NCBI RefSeq assembly: GCF_001708505.1 | Contig: NZ_CP015992.1 | Location: 310,001-374,000 of the forward strand | Direction: 5' to 3' | DNA length: 64,000 nt | DNA from: Pseudomonas sp. TCU-HL1 | Lineage (GTDB): Bacteria > Pseudomonadota > Gammaproteobacteria > Pseudomonadales > Pseudomonadaceae | Shown here: piece after piece, positions 60,840 through 64,000 of the stretch | Position numbering within the stretch: position 1 is the first letter of the stretch | Layout of the letters: every line of letters begins with the position of its first letter | Notes under the pieces: model-generated | Databases searched by the model: none | What the model was told of the DNA's origin: nothing | The model's input: the letters and a program-made list of their open reading frames with translations, nothing else | Program-made: the position numbers and the translations under genes

Positions 60840-62438
60840 ATGAGTACTGCTTCCATAACAACCAACCATGGGAAGGTGCGCCTGAATCCGGTCGTGTTCT
60901 TCGGATCCACTGCGCTCATTCTGCTTCTCACGGTTGCCTTGATCGCGTTCCCCGATAGCGCCGGTGCCTGGCTCGGCAAAGCCCAGAGCTGGCTCTCGCG
61001 CAGCTTTGGCTGGTACTACATGCTGGCCATAGGCGCTTACCTGTTCTTCGTTCTCTATGTCGCCTTCTCCCGTTACGGCCATCTGCGCCTGGGGCCCGAC
61101 GACAGCCGTCCGGACTTCAGCTACGGCGCCTGGGCCGGGATGCTGTTCTCCTCGGGCATCGGTATTTCGCTGCTTTACTTCGCGGCGTCCGAACCCATCG
61201 ACCACCTCTACAACCCGCCAGAAGGCGAGCCGGGTAGCCAGTCCGCTGCGCGCCAGGCGCTGCAGCTGACCTTCCTCCACTGGGGCGTGCACGGCTGGGC
61301 CATCTATGCGCTGGTGGGGCTGGCCGTTGGCTACTTCGCCTATCGCCACAACAAGCCGCTGGCGCTGCGTTCGGCGCTCTACCCGCTGTTCGGCGAGCGT
61401 CTGATGAAGGGTTCGGTGGGCAACGCCGTTGATTGCTTCGGCATCTTCGTGACGTTGCTGGGCCTGGTGACCAACCTCGGCATCGGTGCGCTGCAGGTGT
61501 CGTCCGGCCTGGAGTACCTGTTCGGCCTGCCCCATAGCCAGGGCGCGCTGCTGGCGGTGATCCTGGTGATGAGTGCGGTGGCCACCCTGGCCGCGGTATC
61601 CGGCATCGAAAAGGGCATCCGTCGTCTTTCGAACCTGAACATCATCCTGTTCAGCGGCCTGCTGCTTTTCGTGTTGCTGGCCGGCCAGACGCTGCACCTG
61701 CTCAACGGCTTCGTGCAGAACCTCGGCGATTATCTGAATGGCCTGGTGCTGAAGACCTTCGACCTTTACGTCTACACCGGCCAGTCCGGCAAGAGTGAAG
61801 AGTGGATGGGCCTGTGGACCCTGTTCTACTGGGCCTGGTGGATTTCCTGGGCGCCCTTCGTCGGCATGTTCGTGGCCCGTATCTCCCGTGGTCGTACCGT
61901 GCGCGAGCTGGTCAGTGGCGTGCTGCTGATTCCGCTGGGCTTCACCCTGGCCTGGCTGTCGGTGTTCGGCAACAGCGCCATCGACCTGGTGATGAACCAG
62001 AACGCGGCGGACCTCGGCAAGGCGGCGCTGGAGCAGCCGGCCATGTCCATCTACCTGCTGCTGGAGCATTACCCCTGGGCCAAGGCGGTGATCGGCCTGT
62101 CGATCTGCGTCGGCTTCGTGCTCTTCCTCACCCCGGCCGACTCAGGTTCGGTGATGCTGGCCAACCTGTCCCGCGAGGAAGGCGACCTGGACGAGGACGC
62201 ACCCAACTGGCTGCGTATCTTCTGGTCGGTTGTGGTGACCCTGGCGACCATCGGCCTGCTGTTCGCCGGCAACTTCACCGCCATGCAGACGGTGGTGGTG
62301 CTGGCCGGTCTGCCGTTCTCGGTGGTGCTGCTGCTTTATATGGTCGCCCTGCTCAAGCAGATGAAGGTGGATGTGGCAGCGCAGGAACTGGCGCCGAGGG
62401 CAGTGAACGTCATCCCGCTGCAAGGTGAGGCGGCCTGA
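60840..62438 (+). CDS. betT: BCCT-family choline/betaine transporter
   Basis: A 532-residue transporter with about 12 membrane helices. The BCCT signature is WWISWAPFVGMFVARISRGR; the substrate-site region reads GIGISLLYFAASEPIDHLYN. The start MSTASITTNHGK has a weak RBS; an upstream Met gives 12 more residues. It lacks the ~130-residue C-terminal cytoplasmic extension of osmoregulated BetT, suggesting choline uptake for catabolism. Substrate inferred from the bet context. Divergent from betI. Confidence 0.88.
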   Translation: MSTASITTNHGKVRLNPVVFFGSTALILLLTVALIAFPDSAGAWLGKAQSWLSRSFGWYYMLAIGAYLFFVLYVAFSRYGHLRLGPDDSRPDFSYGAWAGMLFSSGIGISLLYFAASEPIDHLYNPPEGEPGSQSAARQALQLTFLHWGVHGWAIYALVGLAVGYFAYRHNKPLALRSALYPLFGERLMKGSVGNAVDCFGIFVTLLGLVTNLGIGALQVSSGLEYLFGLPHSQGALLAVILVMSAVATLAAVSGIEKGIRRLSNLNIILFSGLLLFVLLAGQTLHLLNGFVQNLGDYLNGLVLKTFDLYVYTGQSGKSEEWMGLWTLFYWAWWISWAPFVGMFVARISRGRTVRELVSGVLLIPLGFTLAWLSVFGNSAIDLVMNQNAADLGKAALEQPAMSIYLLLEHYPWAKAVIGLSICVGFVLFLTPADSGSVMLANLSREEGDLDEDAPNWLRIFWSVVVTLATIGLLFAGNFTAMQTVVVLAGLPFSVVLLLYMVALLKQMKVDVAAQELAPRAVNVIPLQGEAA

Positions 62439-62458
62439 TCGGCCAACAACCTGCGATG

Positions 62459-62489
62459 AAAAAGCCCGGTCCATTGGACCGGGCTTTTT
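62459..62489 (+). terminator. Intrinsic terminator of betT
   Basis: AAAAAGCCCGGTCC and GGACCGGGCTTTTT form a near-perfect 14-bp stem with a short ATT loop and a T tract, 20 bp after the stop codon. Confidence 0.92.
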
Positions 62490-62511
62490 CGTCTGTGGGT
62501 GGGTTGTTTCC

Positions 62512-62611
62512 TTGTAGGGGCGAATTCATTCGCCAAGGGCGGCGAAGCTGCCCCTGACGGCCTCCAAGGGCAGCCCTGCGGGCTGCTTGGCGAATGAATT
62601 CGCCCCTACAA
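62512..62611. repeat. RAYT-associated REP pair, copy 3
   Basis: TTGTAGGGGCGAATTCATTC and its inverted GAATGAATTCGCCCCTACAA mark the ends; between them GGGCGGCGAAGCTGCCC and GGGCAGCCCTGCGGGCTGC form inner hairpins. Same family as those flanking the RAYT gene. Confidence 0.9.
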
Positions 62612-62626
62612 CAAAGCCATCAGCCA

Positions 62627-63220
62627 TCAGCCATCAGCCTTGGCCAGTTGCTGGTCGAGGTAGTCGTAGGCGATGTGCAGCGCGTGCTCGATGTTGAAGG
62701 CATCGCCCGACAGGGCGCCGCGCAGCCACAGACCGTCGATCAATGCGGCGAGGCCGCGGGCGGCGGAGCGGGCCTGGTCGCGCGGCAACGTGCGGCGCAG
62801 TTCGCAGCAGAGGTTGGAGTAGAGCCGGTGGTCGTTGATCCGCTGCAGGCGGCGCAGGGAGGGCTGGTGCATGCTGGCGGCCCAGAAGGCCAGCCAGGTC
62901 TTCATGGCCGGTCCGCTGACCTGGCTGTCGTCGAAGTTGCCAGCGACGATGGCCCGCAAGTGCGCGCGCGGGGTGTCTTCGCGCAGGGCGGCACGGCGTT
63001 GGCGCACAGCGCTGCTGAGGGCGGCCATCAGGTGGCGCATGGTGGCTTCCAGCAGGCCGTTCTTGTCCCGGAAGTAATGGCTGATGATGCCGTTGGACAC
63101 GCCGGCGATGCGGGCGATGTAGGCAATGCTGGCATCGCCGAGGCCGACCTGGTCGACGGCTTCGAGGGTGGCCTGGATCAACTGCGAGCGACGGATCGGC
63201 TGCATTCCGACCTTGGGCAT
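62627..63220 (-). CDS. BetI paralogue, TetR family
   Basis: A 197-residue protein aligning without gaps to the BetI at 60013, about 146 of 197 residues identical by hand count. The HTH (SIAYIARIAGVSNGIISHYF) is nearly the same, while ligand-domain residues differ in the middle and C-terminal third. It lies between the two REP copies and next to the betaine/choline ABC binding-protein gene, which may be its target. A different palindrome (63275-63294) lies upstream of it. Confidence 0.9.
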   Translation of the reverse strand: MPKVGMQPIRRSQLIQATLEAVDQVGLGDASIAYIARIAGVSNGIISHYFRDKNGLLEATMRHLMAALSSAVRQRRAALREDTPRAHLRAIVAGNFDDSQVSGPAMKTWLAFWAASMHQPSLRRLQRINDHRLYSNLCCELRRTLPRDQARSAARGLAALIDGLWLRGALSGDAFNIEHALHIAYDYLDQQLAKADG

Positions 63221-63274
63221 CGGGCACTTCCACCATTTTGTGTGGGAATTGGGAGCGCGCAGTCTAGGGGGAAT

Positions 63275-63294
63275 TTGATTGATCGATCAATCGA
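63275..63294. promoter_or_regulatory. Palindromic site upstream of the BetI paralogue
   Basis: TTGATTGATCGATCAATCGA is palindromic except for one position near the end; its core TTGATCGATCAA differs from the BetI-box core TTGAACGTTCAA only in the centre. It is 54 bp upstream of the paralogue's start, suitable for autorepression. Confidence 0.65.
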
Positions 63295-63315
63295 GGGGGT
63301 TGATCGGCGAAAGCC

Positions 63316-63415
63316 TTGTAGGGGCGAATTCATTCGCCAAGGGCGGCGCAGCTGCCCGCTTCGGGGGCGCAGGGCAGGCCTGCGGCCTGTTTGGCGATTG
63401 AAATCGCCCCTACAG
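63316..63415. repeat. RAYT-associated REP pair, copy 4
   Basis: TTGTAGGGGCGAATTCATTC at the left and a variant right unit (GGCGATTGAAATCGCCCCTA) with its own compensated palindrome. Inner GGGCGGCGCAGCTGCCC hairpin as in copy 3. Lies between the BetI paralogue promoter and the ABC protein terminator. Confidence 0.88.
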
Positions 63416-63436
63416 AGAATCTGCCCCACAAAAAAC

Positions 63437-63470
63437 AAACCCCCACGGGCCGGAAAGCCGGTGGGGGTTT
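63437..63470 (-). terminator. Intrinsic terminator of the betaine-binding protein gene
   Basis: AAACCCCCAC and GTGGGGGTTT with additional GGC/GCC pairs form a long stem; on the minus strand it is followed by TTTG and TTTTTTG. It begins 19 bp past the stop codon. Confidence 0.88.
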
Positions 63471-63488
63471 GGGTGACGCGCGAACGGC

Positions 63489-64000
63489 TTACTTCAGCCA
63501 TTCCTCCACGCGCTGCGGGTTCTTGGCGATCCAGTCCTTGGCTGCCGCTTCCGGCTTGGCGCCTTCGCGGATGGCCAGCATCACAGCGCCCACTTCCTCG
63601 CCGCTCCAGGAGAAGTTCTTCAGGAACGCGGTGGCGTCAGCAGCCTTGGCTTCCAGGCCAGGGTTGACCACGGTGTCGACGTGCTCGTCATCGCCATAGA
63701 CCTTTTTCGGGTCTTCCAGGAAGCGCAGCTTCCACTTGGCGAACATCCAGTGCGGAATCCAGCCGGTTACCACGATAGGCTTCTGGGCTTTCTCGGCGCG
63801 GGTCAGGGCGGTGGCCATGGCCGGGCCGGAGCTGGGCATCAGCTTGATGTCGAGGTTGTATTGCTTGATCGCGTCTTCGGTGCGGCGCATCACGCCAGCG
63901 CCAGCGTCGATGCCGGTGATCTTGCCGTCGAAGTCCTTGCTGTACTTGCTCAGGTCTTCGATGGATTTGGCCTGAACGTAGTCCGGCACGATCAGGCCGA
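63489..64000 (-). CDS. Glycine betaine/choline ABC transporter substrate-binding protein, 3' part
   Basis: The C-terminal 170 residues of an OpuAC-type periplasmic binding protein; the frame remains open to the right edge (GLIVPDYVQAKSIEDL just inside). Motifs: GIDAGAGVMRRTEDAI, the aromatic-cage region VVTGWIPHWMFAKWKLRF and ATAFLKNFSWSGEEVGAVML. The Trp residues are the type that bind quaternary ammonium. In PAO1 the cbcX gene occupies this neighbourhood; a CbcX or related identity cannot be settled from the fragment. Confidence 0.88.
   Translation of the reverse strand, partial: GLIVPDYVQAKSIEDLSKYSKDFDGKITGIDAGAGVMRRTEDAIKQYNLDIKLMPSSGPAMATALTRAEKAQKPIVVTGWIPHWMFAKWKLRFLEDPKKVYGDDEHVDTVVNPGLEAKAADATAFLKNFSWSGEEVGAVMLAIREGAKPEAAAKDWIAKNPQRVEEWLK

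Overview
This window is chromosomal DNA from a high-GC gammaproteobacterium, almost certainly a Pseudomonas. Reasons are the complete pilGHIJK-chpABC cluster, the pyrR-pyrB-pyrC' arrangement with a catalytically dead dihydroorotase-like partner, the algH/tonB/gshB neighbourhood, the epd-pgk-fda cluster, the betIBA choline locus, and several intergenic palindrome families of the Pseudomonas REP type. Gene order resembles my memory of P. aeruginosa PAO1 in blocks, but there are enough differences to indicate another species, which I cannot name from sequence alone. No rRNA, tRNA, prophage, integron or CRISPR array was seen.

Layout. 1-1.4 kb: 3' part of ptsP. 1.4-7.3 kb (minus): pyrimidine operon algH-ruvX-pyrR-pyrB-pyrC', preceded by tonB and gshB. 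7.6-21.3 kb (plus): the Pil-Chp chemosensory system of type IV pilus/twitching control, with a 2548-residue ChpA; chpD and chpE do not follow chpC. 21.3-25.3 kb: rsmE between two palindromic repeats, bioA, and a divergent exported FAD oxidoreductase. 25.5-29.7 kb: cytochrome b561 and a tandem pair of yceI genes separated by a short rhlE-like remnant, then rhlE2; the mexR-mexAB-oprM genes I would expect here are absent. 29.9-38.7 kb: an orphan periplasmic binding protein, metF and sahH under an SAH riboswitch, a thioesterase, a cytochrome c'-like lipoprotein, ligB, metK and an ArsR-methyltransferase regulator facing a perfect 12+2+12 operator. 38.9-45 kb: tktA, epd, pgk, an MliC-like lipoprotein, a striking multi-hairpin intergenic element, and fda. 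45-55 kb is more accessory: a small lipoprotein, a PL7 alginate lyase, a YgjP-type metallopeptidase, orphan binding proteins, an HDOD protein, a DUF1127 peptide divergent from a MocR regulator, a RAYT transposase flanked by its REP palindromes, a FUSC membrane protein. 55-64 kb: dbpA, the choline-to-betaine genes betA-betB-betI, a divergent BCCT transporter, a second BetI paralogue and the 3' part of a betaine/choline ABC binding protein.

How the genes work together. The methionine/SAM cycle is unusually concentrated (metF, sahH with SAH riboswitch, metK with an ArsR-methyltransferase regulator). The central-carbon cluster tktA-epd-pgk-fda provides pentose phosphate, PLP-precursor and glycolytic/gluconeogenic enzymes. 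The bet region imports and oxidises choline under two BetI-type repressors with different palindromes. The most noteworthy non-coding signals are the structured element before fda, the SAH riboswitch with a long extra helix, the ArsR-methyltransferase operator, the MocR operators, and a set of REP families sharing a GTAG head, one of which surrounds its likely RAYT transposase.

Limits: all homology statements come from reading motifs and from memory of the families; no database search or folding program was run.
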